A model generated the notes under the pieces. It saw nothing but the letters and a program-made list of their open reading frames with translations, made no database searches and had not been told where the DNA came from. The translations under genes were made by a program, and so were the position numbers. From Fasciola hepatica (Eukaryota; Platyhelminthes; Trematoda; Plagiorchiida; Fasciolidae), in assembly GCA_948099385.1 (NCBI GenBank), contig CANUEZ040000196.1:2525001-2589000 (forward strand): a stretch of 64,000 nucleotides of DNA, written 5' to 3'. Shown here one piece after another: positions 49,101 to 63,000 of the stretch. Position 1 is the first letter of the stretch; each line of letters opens with the position of its first letter.

Positions 49101-52100
49101 TGGTTCACCAGTTGTTGGAGTGCCCGTGGGGGCTCGGTCGATGTGCACTGCTGATGAGTCGAGTCCTTTGGAGGATGAAACAGCTGTACAGTGCTTCCAT
49201 GGATTTCAATGCTCAGTTGAGCGTTCAAGCTGCATGATCAATCATATTATACAAATCTAATCTAATCTAATCTAATCTAATCTCGTACTACTAATCAATT
49301 GCATGCATAGTAAGGAAGCTGTGTAGGTTGTTCATTTGGGAATGCGTTGGTTGTACTTAGGCCCCTACAGAGAAGTCATCCATCGAGGAGTCGATCGGTG
49401 TGCGCGAAGCTGGTTCTTACCATTCAAATTTGAAGCGAGTTTGGGAAGGGTGCTATATCATGTAGTGTAGATGTTGAACAAAGCGTTGAGAGCCAAATCG
49501 GATAGCCTTGTGTTGTTAAGTTGTTCGATTCACAATGGTTCACCGGTTGTTGGAGTGCCCGTGGGGGCTCGGTCGATGTGCACTACTGATGAGTCGAGTC
49601 ATTTAGAGGATGAAACAGCTGTACAGTGCTTCCATGGATTTCAATGCTCAGTTGAGCGTTCAAGCTGCATGATCAATCATATTATACAAATCTAATCTAA
49701 TCTGATCTAATCTCGTACTACTAATCAATTGCATGCATAGTGAGGAAGGTGTGTAGATTGTTCATTTGGGAATGCGTTGGTTGTACTTAGGCCCCTACAG
49801 AGAAGTCATCCATCATAGGAGTCGATCGGTGTGCGCGAAGCTGGTTCTTACCATTCAAATTTAGAGCGAGTTTGGGAAGGGTGCTATATCATGTAGTGTA
49901 GATGTTGAACAATGCGTTGATAGCCATCCCGGATAGCCTTGTTTTGTTCAGTTGTTCGATTCACAATGGTTCACCAGTTGTTGGAGTGCCCGTGGGGGCT
50001 CGGTCGATGTGCACTGCTGATGAGTCGAGTCCCTTAGAGGATGAAACAGCTGTACAGTGCTTCCATGGATTTCAATGCTCAGTTGAACGTTCAAGCTGCA
50101 TGATCAATCATATTATACAAATCTAATCTAATCTGATCTAATCTCGTACTACTAATCAATTGCATGCATAGTAAGGAAGCTGTGTAGGTTGTTCATTTGG
50201 GAATGCGTTGGTTGTACTTAGGCCCCTACAGAGAAGTCATCCATCAAGGAGTCGATCGGTGTGCGCGAAGCTGGTTCTTACCATTCAAATTTGAAGCGAG
50301 TTTGGGAAGGGTGCTATATCATGTAGTGTAGATGTTGAACAAAGCGTTGATAGCCATCCCGGATAGCCTTGTTTTGTTAAGTTGTTCGATTCACAATGGT
50401 TCACCGGTTGTTGGAGTGCCCGTGTGGGCTCGGTCGATGTGCACTGCTGATGAGTCGAGTCCCTTAGAGGATGAAACAGCTGTACAGTGCTTCCATGGAT
50501 TTCAATGCTCAGTTGAGCGTTCAAGCTGCATGATCAATCATTTTATACAAATCAAATCTAATCTGATCTAATCTCGTACTACTAATCAATTGCATGCATA
50601 GTAAGGAAGCTGTGTAGGTTGTTCATTTGGGAATGCGTTGGTTGTACTTATGCCCCAATAGAGAAGTCATCCATCATAGGAGTCAATCGGTGTGCGCGAA
50701 GCTGGTTCTTACCATTCAAATTTGAAGCGAGTTTGGGAAGGGTGCTATATCATGTAGTGTAGATGTTGAACAAAGCGTTGAGAGCCAAATCGGATAGCCT
50801 TGTGTTGTTAAGTTGTTCGATTCACAATGGTTCACCGGTTGTTGGAGTGCCCGTGGGGGCTCGGTCGATGTGCACTGCTGATGAGTCGAGTCCTTTGGAG
50901 GATGAAACAGCTGTACAGTGCTTCCATGGATTTCAATGCTCAGTTGAGCGTTCAAGCTGCATGATCAATCATATTATACAAATCAAATCTAATCTGATCT
51001 AATCTCGTACTACTAATCAATTGCATGCATAGTGAGGAAGGTGTGTAGGTTGTTCATTTGGGAATGCGTTGGTTGTACTTAGGCCCCTACAGAGAAGTCA
51101 TCCATCATAGGAGTGGATCGGTGTGCGCGAAGCTGGTTCTTACCATTCAAATTTGAAGCGAGTTTGGGAAGGGTGCTATATCATGTAGTGTAGATGTTGA
51201 ACAATGCGTTGATAGCCATCCCGGATAGCCTTGTTTTGTTCAGTTGTTCGATTCACAATGGTTCACCAGTTGTTGGAGTGCCCGTGGGGGCTCGGTCGAT
51301 GTGCACTGCTGATGAGTCGAGTCCTTTGGAGGATGAAACAGCTGTACAGTGCTTCCATGGATTTCAATGCTCAGTTGAGCGTTCAAGCTGCATGATCAAT
51401 CATATTATACAAATCTAATCTAATCTGATCTAATCTCGTACTACTAATCAATTGCATGCATAGTAAGGAAGCTGTGTAGGTTGTTCATTTGGGAATGCGT
51501 TGGTTGTACTTAGGCCCCTACAGAGAAGTCATCCATCATAGGAGTCGATCGGTGTGCGCGAAGCTGGTTCTTACCATTCAAATTTGAAGCGAGTTTGGGA
51601 AGGGTGCTATATCATGTAGTGTAGATGTTGAACAAAGCGTTGATAGCCATCCCGGATAGCCTTGTTTTGTTAAGTTGTTCGATTCACAATGGTTCACCGG
51701 TTGTTGGAGTGCCCGTGTGGGCTCGGTCGATGTGCACTGCTGATGAGTCGAGTCCCTTAGAGGATGAAACAGCTGTACAGTGCTTCCATGGATTTCAATG
51801 CTCAGTTGAGCGTTCAAGCTGCATGATCAATCATTTTATACAAATCTAATCTAATCTGATCTAATCTCGTACTACTAATCAATTGCATGCATAGTAAGGA
51901 AGCTGTGTAGGTTGTTCATTTGGGAATGCGTTGGTTGTACTTAGGCCCCTACAGAGAAGTCATCCATCATAGGAGTCAATCGGTGTGCGCGAAGCTGGTT
52001 CTTACCATTCAAATTTAGAGCGAGTTTGGGAAGGGTGCTATATCATGTAGTGTAGATGTTGAACAAAGCGTTGATAGCCATCCCGGATAGCCTTGTGTTG

Positions 52101-52299
52101 TTAAGTTGTTCGATTCACAATGGTTCACCGGTTGTTGGAGTGCCCGTGGGGGCTCGGTCGATGTGCACTGCTGATGAGTCGAGTCCTTTGGAGGATGAAA
52201 CAGCTGTACAGTGCTTCCATGGATTTCAATGCTCATTTGAGCGTTCAAGCTGCATGATCAATCATATTATACAAATCTAATCTAATCTAATCTGATCTA

Positions 52300-52720
52300 A
52301 TCTCGTACTACTAATCAATTGCATGCATAGTAAGGAAGCTGTGTAGGTTGTTCATTTGGGAATGCGTTGGTTGTACTTAGGCCCCTACAGAGAAGTCATC
52401 CATCATAGGTGTCGATCGGTGTGCGCGAAGCTGGTTCTTACCATTCAAATTTGAAGCGAGTTTGGGAAGGGTGCTATGTCATGTAGTGTAGATGTTGAAC
52501 AAAGCGTTGAGAGCCATCCCGGATAGCCTTGTGTTGTTAAGTTGTTCGATTCACAATGGTTCACCGGTTGTTGGAGTGCCCGTGGGGCTCGGTCGATGTG
52601 CACTACTGATGAGTCGAGTCCTTTAGAGGATGAAACAGCTGTACAGTGCTTCCATGGATTTCAATGCTCAGTTGAGCGTTCAAGCTGCATGATCATTCAT
52701 ATTATACAAATCTAATCTAA
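52300..52720 (+). repeat. S-class monomer with 1-bp deletion
   Basis: S copies carry CATAGGTGTCG, CCCGTGGGGCTCGG (one G fewer, so a 430-bp spacing and a broken plus frame) and GATCATTCAT. Clear S copies have anchors 47308, 52492 and 59827. The copy at 41270 shares CATAGGTGTCG and GATCATTCAT but keeps the full G run, so it looks ancestral. The 52492 and 59827 copies also share GCTATGTCATG. An S copy is always followed by a Q copy. Confidence 0.75.
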
Positions 52721-53163
52721 TCTGATCTAATCTCGTACTACTAATCAATTGCATGCATAGTGAGGAAGGTGTGTAGATTGCTCATTTGGGAATGCGTTGG
52801 TTGTACTTAGGCCCCTACAGAGAAGTCATCCATCATAGGAGTCGATCGGTGTGCGCGAAGCTGGTTCTTACCATTCAAATTTAGAGCGAGTTTGGGAAGG
52901 GTGCTATATCATGTAGTGTAGATGTTGAACAATGCGTTGATAGCCATCCCGGATAGCCTTGTTTTGTTCAGTTGTTCGATTCACAATGGTTCACCAGTTG
53001 TTGGAGTGCCCGTGGGGGCTCGGTCGATGTGCACTGCTGATGAGTCGAGTCCTTTGGAGGATGAAACAGCTGTACAGTGCTTCCATGGATTTCAATGCTC
53101 AGTTGAGCGTTCAAGCTGCATGATCAATCATATTATACAAATCTAATCTAATCTGATCTAATC

Positions 53164-53185
53164 TCGAACTTTTTTTTAACAATTG
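53164..53185 (+). other. T8 replacement variant at monomer start (copy 1 of 3)
   Basis: The conserved CTCGTACTACTAATCAATTG is replaced by CTCGAAC, eight T (53170-53177) and AACAATTG, giving a net gain of 3 bp (434-bp spacing). It travels with GTAGGGAAGC, TGTATGTTG, GTACTCAGG and GTGGATCGG in the following monomer. It is a unique and easily tracked mark. Confidence 0.9.
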
Positions 53186-54459
53186 CATGCATAGTAGGGA
53201 AGCTGTGTATGTTGTTCATTTGGGAATGCGTTGGTTGTACTCAGGCCCCTACAGAGAAGTCATCCATCATAGGAGTGGATCGGTGTGCGCGAAGCTGGTT
53301 CTTACCATTCAAATTTGAAGCGAGTTTGGGAAGGGTGCTATATCATGTAGTGTAGATGTTGAACAAAGCGTTGATAGCCATCCCGGATAGCCTTGTTTTG
53401 TTCAGTTGTTCGATTCACAATGGTTCACCGGTTGTTGGAGTGCCCGTGTGGGCTCGGTCGATGTGCACTGCTGATGAGTCGAGTCCCTTAGAGGATGAAA
53501 CAGCTGTACAGTGCTTCCATGGATTTCAATGCTCAGTTGAGCGTTCAAGCTGCATGATCAATCATTTTATACAAATCAAATCTAATCTGATCTAATCTCG
53601 TACTACTAATCAATTGCATGCATAGTAAGGAAGCTGTGTAGGTTGTTCATTTGGGAATGCGTTGGTTGTACTTATGCCCCAATAGAGAAGTCATCCATCA
53701 TAGGAGTCAATCGGTGTGCGCAAAGCTGGTTCTTACCATTCAAATTTGAAGCGAGTTTGGGAAGGGTGCTATATCATGTAGTGTAGATGTTGAACAAAGC
53801 GTTGAGAGCCAAATCGGATAGCCTTGTGTTGTTAAGTTGTTCGATTCACAATGGTTCACCGGTTGTTGGAGTGCCCGTGGGGGCTCGGTCGATGTGCACT
53901 ACTGATGAGTCGAGTCCTTTAGAGGATGAAACAGCTGTACAGTGCTTCCATGGATTTCAATGCTCAGTTGAGCGTTCAAGCTGCATGATCAATCATATTA
54001 TACAAATCTAATCTAATCTGATCTAATCTCGTACTACTAATCAATTGCATGCATAGTGAGGAAGGTGTGTAGATTGCTCATTTGGGAATGCGTTGGTTGT
54101 ACTTAGGCCCCTACAGAGAAGTCATCCATCATAGGAGTCGATCGGTGTGCGCGAAGCTGGTTCTTACCATTCAAATTTAGAGCGAGTTTGGGAAGGGTGC
54201 TATATCATGTAGTGTAGATGTTGAACAATGCGTTGATAGCCATCCCGGATAGCCTTGTTTTGTTCAGTTGTTCGATTCACAATGGTTCACCAGTTGTTGG
54301 AGTGCCCGTGGGGGCTCGGTCGATGTGCACTGCTGATGAGTCGAGTCCTTTGGAGGATGAAACAGCTGTACAGTGCTTCCATGGATTTCAATGCTCAGTT
54401 GAGCGTTCAAGCTGCATGATCAATCATATTATACAAATCTAATCTAATCTGATCTAATC

Positions 54460-54480
54460 TCGAACTTTTTTTTAACAATT
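54460..54480 (+). other. T8 replacement variant (copy 2 of 3)
   Basis: The T run is at 54466-54473, 1,296 bp after the first copy. The following monomer has the same linked marks (GTAGGGAAGC, TGTATGTTG, GTACTCAGG, GTGGATCGG). Confidence 0.9.
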
Positions 54481-57048
54481 GCATGCATAGTAGGGAAGCT
54501 GTGTATGTTGTTCATTTGGGAATGCGTTGGTTGTACTCAGGCCCCTACAGAGAAGTCATCCATCATAGGAGTGGATCGGTGTGCGCGAAGCTGGTTCTTA
54601 CCATTCAAATTTGAAGCGAGTTTGGGAAGGGTGCTATATCATGTAGTGTAGATGTTGAACAAAGCGTTGATAGCCATCCCGGATAGCCTTGTTTTGTTAA
54701 GTTGTTCGATTCACAATGGTTCACCGGTTGTTGGAGTGCCCGTGTGGGCTCGGTCGATGTGCACTGCTGATGAGTCGAGTCCCTTAGAGGATGAAACAGC
54801 TGTACAGTGCTTCCATGGATTTCAATGCTCAGTTGAGCGTTCAAGCTGCATGATCAATCATTTTATACAAATCAAATCTAATCTGATCTAATCTCGTACT
54901 ACTAATCAATTGCATGCATAGTAAGGAAGCTGTGTAGGTTGTTCATTTGGGAATGCGTTGGTTGTACTTATGCCCCAATAGAGAATTCATCCATCATAGG
55001 AGTCAATCGGTGTGCGCAAAGCTGGTTCTTACCATTCAAATTTGAAGCGAGTTTGGGAAGGGTGCTATATCATGTAGTGTAGATGTTGAACAAAGCGTTG
55101 AGAGCCAAATCGGATAGCCTTGTGTTGTTAAGTTGTTCGATTCACAATGGTTCACCGGTTGTTGGAGTGCCCGTGGGGGCTCGGTCGATGTGCACTACTG
55201 ATGAGTCGAGTCCTTTAGAGGATGAAACAGCTGTACAGTGCTTCCATGGATTTCAATGCTCAGTTGAGCGTTCAAGCTGCATGATCAATCATATTATACA
55301 AATCTAATCTAATCTGATCTAATCTCGTACTACTAATCAATTGCATGCATAGTGAGTAAGGTGTGTAGATTGTTCATTTGGGAATGCGTTGGTTGTACTT
55401 AGGCCCCTACAGAGAAGTCATCCATCATAGGAGTCGATCGGTGTGCGCGAAGCTGGTTCTTACCATTCAAATTTGAAGCGAGTTTGGGAAGGGTGCTATA
55501 TCATGTAGTGTAGATGTTGAACAATGCGTTGATAGCCATCCCGGATAGCCTTGTTTTGTTCAGTTGTTCGATTCACAATGGTTCACCAGTTGTTGGAGTG
55601 CCCGTGGGGGCTCGGTCGATGTGCACTGCTGATGAGTCGAGTCCTTTGGAGGATGAAACAGCTGTACAGTGCTTCCATGGATTTCAATGCTCAGTTGAGC
55701 GTTCAAGCTGCATGATCAATCATATTATACAAATCTAATCTAATCTGATCTAATCTCGTACTACTAATCAATTGCATGCATAGTAAGGAAGCTGTGTAGG
55801 TTGTTCATTTGGGAATGCGTTTGTTGTACTTAGGCCCCTACAGAGAAGTCATCCATCATAGGAGTCGATCGGTGTGCGCGAAGCTGGTTCTTACCATTCA
55901 AATTTGAAGCGAGTTTGGGAAGGGTGCTATATCATGTAGTGTAGATGTTGAACAAAGCGTTGATAGCCATCCCGGATAGCCTTGTTTTGTTCAGTTGTTC
56001 GATTCACAATGGTTCACCAGTTGTTGGAGTGCCCGTGGGGGCTCGGTCGATGTGCACTGCTGATGAGTCGAGTCCCTTAGAGGATGAAACAGCTGTACAG
56101 TGCTTCCATGGATTTCAATGCTCAGTTGAGCGTTCAAGCTGCATGATCAATCATTTTATACAAATCAAATCTAATATGATCTAATCTCGTACTACTAATC
56201 AATTGCATGCATAGTAAGGAAGCTGTGTAGGTTGTTCATTTGGGAATGCGTTGGTTGTACTTAGGCCCCTACAGAGAAGTCATCCATCATAGGAGTCGAT
56301 CGGTGTGCGCGAAGCTGGTTCTTACCATTCAAATTTAGAGCGAGTTTGGGAAGGGTGCTATATCATGTAGTGTAGATGTTGAACAATGCGTTGATAGCCA
56401 TCCCGGATAGCCTTGTTTTGTTCAGTTGTTCGATTCACAATGGTTCACCAGTTGTTGGAGTGCCCGTGGGGGCTCGGTCGATGTGCACTGCTGATGAGTC
56501 GAGTCCTTTGGAGGATGAAACAGCTGTACAGTGCTTCCATGGATTTCAATGCTCAGTTGAGCGTTCAAGCTGCATGATCAATCATATTATACAAATCTAA
56601 TCTAATCTGATCTAATCTCGTACTACTAATCAATTGCATGCATAGTAAGGAAGCTGTGTAGGTTGTTCATTTGGGAATGCGTTTGTTGTACTTAGGCCCC
56701 TACAGAGAAGTCATCCATCATAGGAGTCGATCGGTGTGCGCGAAGCTGGTTCTTACCATTCAAATTTGAAGCGAGTTTGGGAAGGGTGCTATATCATGTA
56801 GTGTAGATGTTGAACAAAGCGTTGAGAGCCAAATCGGATAGCCTTGTGTTGTTAAGTTGTTCGATTCACAATGGTTCACCGGTTGTTGGAGTGCCCGTGG
56901 GGGCTCGGTCGATGTGCACTACTGATGAGTCGAGTCCTTTAGAGGATGAAACAGCTGTACAGTGCTTCCATGGATTTCAATGCTCAGTTGAGCGTTCAAG
57001 CTGCATGATCAATCATATTATACAAATCTAATCTAATCTGATCTAATC

Positions 57049-57070
57049 TCGAACTTTTTTTTAACAATTG
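57049..57070 (+). other. T8 replacement variant (copy 3 of 3)
   Basis: The T run is at 57055-57062, exactly 2,589 bp after copy 2, so it was copied with the 6-mer duplication. The preceding monomer is P class here but Q class at the other two sites. Confidence 0.9.
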
Positions 57071-60000
57071 CATGCATAGTAGGGAAGCTGTGTATGTTGT
57101 TCATTTGGGAATGCGTTGGTTGTACTCAGGCCCCTACAGAGAAGTCATCCATCATAGGAGTGGATCGGTGTGCGCGAAGCTGGTTCTTACCATTCAAATT
57201 TGAAGCGAGTTTGGGAAGGGTGCTATATCATGTAGTGTAGATGTTGAACAAAGCGTTGATAGCCATCCCGGATAGCCTTGTTTTGTTAAGTTGTTCGATT
57301 CACAATGGTTCACCGGTTGTTGGAGTGCCCGTGTGGGCTCGGTCGATGTGCACTGCTGATGAGTCGAGTCCCTTAGAGGATGAAACAGCTGTACAGTGCT
57401 TCCATGGATTTCAATGCTCAGTTGAGCGTTCAAGCTGCATGATCAATCATTTTATACAAATCAAATCTAATCTGATCTAATCTCGTACTACTAATCAATT
57501 GCATGCATAGTAAGGAAGCTGTGTAGGTTGTTCATTTGGGAATGCGTTGGTTGTACTTATGCCCCAATAGAGAAGTCATCCATCATAGGAGTCAATCGGT
57601 GTGCGCAAAGCTGGTTCTTACCATTCAAATTTGAAGCGAGTTTGGGAAGGGTGCTATATCATGTAGTGTAGATGTTGAACAAAGCGTTGAGAGCCAAATC
57701 GGATAGCCTTGTGTTGTTAAGTTGTTCGATTCACAATGGTTCACCGGTTGTTGGAGTGCCCGTGGGGGCTCGGTCGATGTGCACTACTGATGAGTCGAGT
57801 CCTTTAGAGGATGAAACAGCTGTACAGTGCTTCCATGGATTTCAATGCTCAGTTGAGCGTTCAAGCTGCATGATCAATCATATTATACAAATCTAATCTA
57901 ATCTGATCTAATCTCGTACTACTAATCAATTGCATGCATAGTGAGTAAGGTGTGTAGATTGTTCATTTGGGAATGCGTTGGTTGTACTTAGGCCCCTACA
58001 GAGAAGTCATCCATCATAGGAGTCGATCGGTGTGCGCGAAGCTGGTTCTTACCATTCAAATTTGAAGCGAGTTTGGGAAGGGTGCTATATCATGTAGTGT
58101 AGATGTTGAACAATGCGTTGATAGCCATCCCGGATAGCCTTGTTTTGTTCAGTTGTTCGATTCACAATGGTTCACCAGTTGTTGGAGTGCCCGTGGGGGC
58201 TCGGTCGATGTGCACTGCTGATGAGTCGAGTCCTTTGGAGGATGAAACAGCTGTACAGTGCTTCCATGGATTTCAATGCTCAGTTGAGCGTTCAAGCTGC
58301 ATGATCAATCATATTATACAAATCTAATCTAATCTGATCTAATCTCGTACTACTAATCAATTGCATGCATAGTAAGGAAGCTGTGTAGGTTGTTCATTTG
58401 GGAATGCGTTTGTTGTACTTAGGCCCCTACAGAGAAGTCATCCATCATAGGAGTCCATCGGTGTGCGCGAAGCTGGTTCTTACCATTCAAATTTGAAGCG
58501 AGTTTGGGAAGGGTGCTATATCATGTAGTGTAGATGTTGAACAAAGCGTTGATAGCCATCCCGGATAGCCTTGTTTTGTTCAGTTGTTCGATTCACAATG
58601 GTTCACCAGTTGTTGGAGTGCCCGTGGGGGCTCGGTCGATGTGCACTGCTGATGAGTCGAGTCCCTCAGAGGATGAAACAGCTGTACAGTGCTTCCATGG
58701 ATTTCAATGCTCAGTTGAGCGTTCAAGCTGCATGATCAATCATTTTATACAAATCAAATCTAATCTGATCTAATCTCGTACTACTAATCAATTGCATGCA
58801 TAGTAAGGAAGCTGTGTAGGTTGTTCATTTGGGAATGCGTTGGTTGTACTTAGGCCCCTACAGAGAAGTCATCCATCATAGGAGTCGATCGGTGTGCGCG
58901 AAGCTGGTTCTTACCATTCAAATTTAGAGCGAGTTTGGGAAGGGTGCTATATCATGTAGTGTAGATGTTGAACAATGCGTTGATAGCCATCCCGGATAGC
59001 CTTGTTTTGTTCAGTTGTTCGATTCACAATGGTTCACCAGTTGTTGGAGTGCCCGTGGGGGCTCGGTCGATGTGCACTGCTGATGAGTCGAGTCCTTTGG
59101 AGGATGAAACAGCTGTACAGTGCTTCCATGGATTTCAATGCTCAGTTGAGCGTTCAAGCTGCATGATCAATCATATTATACAAATCTAATCTAATCTGAT
59201 CTAATCTCGTACTACTAATCAATTGCATGCATAGTAAGGAAGCTGTGTAGGTTGTTCATTTGGGAATGCGTTTGTTGTACTTAGGCCCCTACAGAGAAGT
59301 CATCCATCATAGGAGTCGATCGGTGTGCGCGAAGCTGGTTCTTACCATTCAAATTTGAAGCGAGTTTGGGAAGGGTGCTATATCATGTAGTGTAGATGTT
59401 GAACAAAGCGTTGAGAGCCAAATCGGATAGCCTTGTGTTGTTAAGTTGTTCGATTCACAATGGTTCACCGGTTGTTGGAGTGCCCGTGGGGGCTCGGTCG
59501 ATGTGCACTACTGATGAGTCGAGTCCTTTAGAGGATGAAACAGCTGTACAGTGCTTCCATGGATTTCAATGCTCAGTTGAGCGTTCAAGCTGCATGATCA
59601 ATCATATTATACAAATCTAATCTAATCTGATCTAATCTCGTACTACTAATCAATTGCATGCATAGTAAGGAAGCTGTGTAGGTTGTTCATTTGGGAATGC
59701 GTTGGTTGTACTTAGGCCCCTACAGAGAAGTCATCCATCATAGGTGTCGATCGGTGTGCGCGAAGCTGGTTCTTACCATTCAAATTTGAAGCGAGTTTGG
59801 GAAGGGTGCTATGTCATGTAGTGTAGATGTTGAACAAAGCGTTGAGAGCCATCCCGGATAGCCTTGTGTTGTTAAGTTGTTCGATTCACAATGGTTCACC
59901 GGTTGTTGGAGTGCCCGTGGGGCTCGGTCGATGTGCACTACTGATGAGTCGAGTCCTTTAGAGGATGAAACAGCTGTACAGTGCTTCCATGGATTTCAAT

Positions 60001-63000
60001 GCTCAGTTGAGCGTTCAAGCTGCATGATCATTCATATTATACAAATCTAATCTAATCTGATCTAATCTCGTACTACTAATCAATTGCATGCATAGTGAGG
60101 AAGGTGTGTAGATTGCTCATTTGGGAATGCGTTGGTTGTACTTAGGCCCCTACAGAGAAGTCATCCATCATAGGAGTCGATCGGTGTGCGCGAAGCTGGT
60201 TCTTACCATTCAAATTTAGAGCGAGTTTGGGAAGGGTGCTATATCATGTAGTGTAGATGTTGAACAATGCGTTGATAGCCATCCCGGATAGCCTTGTTTT
60301 GTTCAGTTGTTCGATTCACAATGGTTCACCAGTTGTTGGAGTGCCCGTGGGGGCTCGGTCGATGTGCACTGCTGATGAGTCGAGTCCTTTGGAGGATGAA
60401 ACAGCTGTACAGTGCTTCCATGGATTTCAATGCTCAGTTGAGCGTTCAAGCTGCATGATCAATCATATTATACAAATCTAATCTAATCTGATCTAATCTC
60501 GTACTACTAATCAATTGCATGCATAGTAAGGAAGCTGTGTAGGTTGTTCATTTGGGAATGCGTTTGTTGTACTTAGGCCCCTACAGAGAAGTCATCCATC
60601 ATAGGAGTCCATCGGTGTGCGCGAAGCTGGTTCTTACCATTCAAATTTGAAGCGAGTTTGGGAAGGGTGCTATATCATGTAGTGTAGATGTTGAACAAAG
60701 CGTTGATAGCCATCCCGGATAGCCTTGTTTTGTTAAGTTGTTCGATTCACAATGGTTCACCGGTTGTTGGAGTGCCCGTGTGGGCTCGGTCGATGTGCAC
60801 TGCTGATGAGTCGAGTCCCTTAGAGGATGAAACAGCTGTACAGTGCTTCCATGGATTTCAATGCTCAGTTGAGCGTTCAAGCTGCATGATCAATCATTTT
60901 ATACAAATCAAATCTAATCTGATCTAATCTCGTACTACTAATCAATTGCATGCATAGTAAGGAAGCTGTGTAGGTTGTTCATTTGGGAATGCGTTGGTTG
61001 TACTTATGCCCCAATAGAGAAGTCATCCATCATAGGAGTCAATCGGTGTGCGCAAAGCTGGTTCTTACCATTCAAATTTGAAGCGAGTTTGGGAAGGGTG
61101 CTATATCATGTAGTGTAGATGTTGAACAAAGCGTTGAGAGCCAAATCGGATAGCCTTGTGTTGTTAAGTTGTTCGATTCACAATGGTTCAGCGGTTGTTG
61201 GAGTGCCCGTGGGGGCTCGGTCGATGTGCACTACTGATGAGTCGAGTCCTTTAGAGGATGAAACAGCTGTACAGTGCTTCCATGGATTTCAATGCTCAGT
61301 TGAGCGTTCAAGCTGCATGATCAATCATATTATACAAATCTAATCTAATCTGATCTAATCTCGTACTACTAATCAATTGCATGCATAGTAAGGAAGGTGT
61401 GTAGATTGTTCATTTGGGAATGCGTTGGTTGTACTTAGGCCCCTACAGAGAAGTCATCCATCATAGGAGTCGATCGGTGTGCGCGAAGCTGGTTCTTACC
61501 ATTCAAATTTAGAGCGAGTTTGGGAAGGGTGCTATATCATGTAGTGTAGATGTTGAACAAAGCGTTGATAGCCATCCCGGATAGCCTTGTGTTGTTCAGT
61601 TGTTCGATTCACAATGGTTCACCAGTTGTTGGAGTGCCCGTGGGGGCTCGGTCGATGTGCACTGCTGATGAGTCGAGTCCCTCAGAGGATGAAACAGCTG
61701 TACAGTGCTTCCATGGATTTCAATGCTCAGTTGAGCGTTCAAGCTGCATGATCAATCATATTATACAAATCTAATCTAATCTGATCTAATCTCGTACTAC
61801 TAATCAATTGCATGCATAGTAAGGAAGCTGTGTAGGTTGTTCATTTGGGAATGCGTTGGTTGTACTTAGGCCCCTACAGAGAAGTCATCCATCATAGGAG
61901 TCGATCGGTGTGCGCGAAGCTGGTTCTTACCATTCAAATTTGAAGCGAGTTTGGGAAGGGTGCTATATCATGCAGTGTAGATGTTGAACAAAGCGTTGAT
62001 AGCCATCCCGGATAGCCTTGTTTTGTTAAGTTGTTCGATTCACAATGGTTCACCGGTTGTTGGAGTGCCCGTGGGGGCTCGGTCGATGTGCACTGCTGAT
62101 GAGTCGAGTCCCTTAGAGGATGAAACAGCTGTACAGTGCTTCCATGGATTTCAATGCTCAGTTGAGCGTTCAAGCTGCATGATCAATCATTTTATACAAA
62201 TCAAATCTAATCTGATCTATTCTCGTACTACTAATCAATTGCATGCATAGTAAGGAAGCTGTGTAGGTTGTTCATTTGCGAATGCGTTGGTTGTACTTAT
62301 GCCCCAATAGAGAAGTCATCCATCATAGGAGTCAATCGGTGTGCGCGAAGCTGGTTCTTACCATTCAAATTGGAAGCGAGTTTGGGAAGGGTGCTAAATC
62401 ATGTAGTGTAGATGTTGAACAAAGCGTTGAGAGCCAAATCGGATAGCCTTGTGTTGTTAAGTTGTTCGATTCACAATGGTTCAGCGGTTGTTGGAGTGCC
62501 CGTGGGGGCTCGGTCGATGTGCACTACTGATGAGTCGAGTCCTTTAGAGGATGAAACAGCTGTACAGTGCTTCCATGGATTTCAATGCTCAGTTGAGCGT
62601 TCAAGCTGCATGATCAATCATATTATACAAATCTAATCTAATCTGATCTAATCTCGTACTACTAATCAATTGCATGCATAGTGAGGAAGGTGTGTAGATT
62701 GTTCATTTGGGAATGCGTTGGTTGTACTTAGGCCCCTACAGAGAAGTCATCCATCATAGGAGTCGATCGGTGTGCGCGAAGCTGGTTCTTACCATTCAAA
62801 TTTAGAGCGAGTTTGGGAAGGGTGCTATATCATGTAGTGTAGATGTTGAACAAAGCGTTGATAGCCATCCCGGATAGCCTTGTTTTGTTCAGTTGTTCGA
62901 TTCACAATGGTTCACCAGTTGTTGGAGTGCCCGTGGGGGCTCGGTCGATGTGCACTGCTGATGAGTCGAGTCCTTTGGAGGATGAAACAGCTGTACAGTG

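Larger units (their letters stand above)
54450..59620 (+). repeat. Tandem duplication of a 6-mer, 2,589 bp
   Basis: Positions of about 54450-57035 match about 57040-59620. All six anchors (54652, 55083, 55514, 55945, 56376 and 56807) recur exactly 2,589 bp later. Both copies start with the T8 variant, carry AGTGAGTAAGGTGTG and two GCGTTTGTTG copies each, and end with a P monomer. I saw few differences: GAGAATTC/GAGAAGTC, GTCGATCGG/GTCCATCGG, CTAATATGATC/CTAATCTGATC and CCCTTAG/CCCTCAG. Confidence 0.9.
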
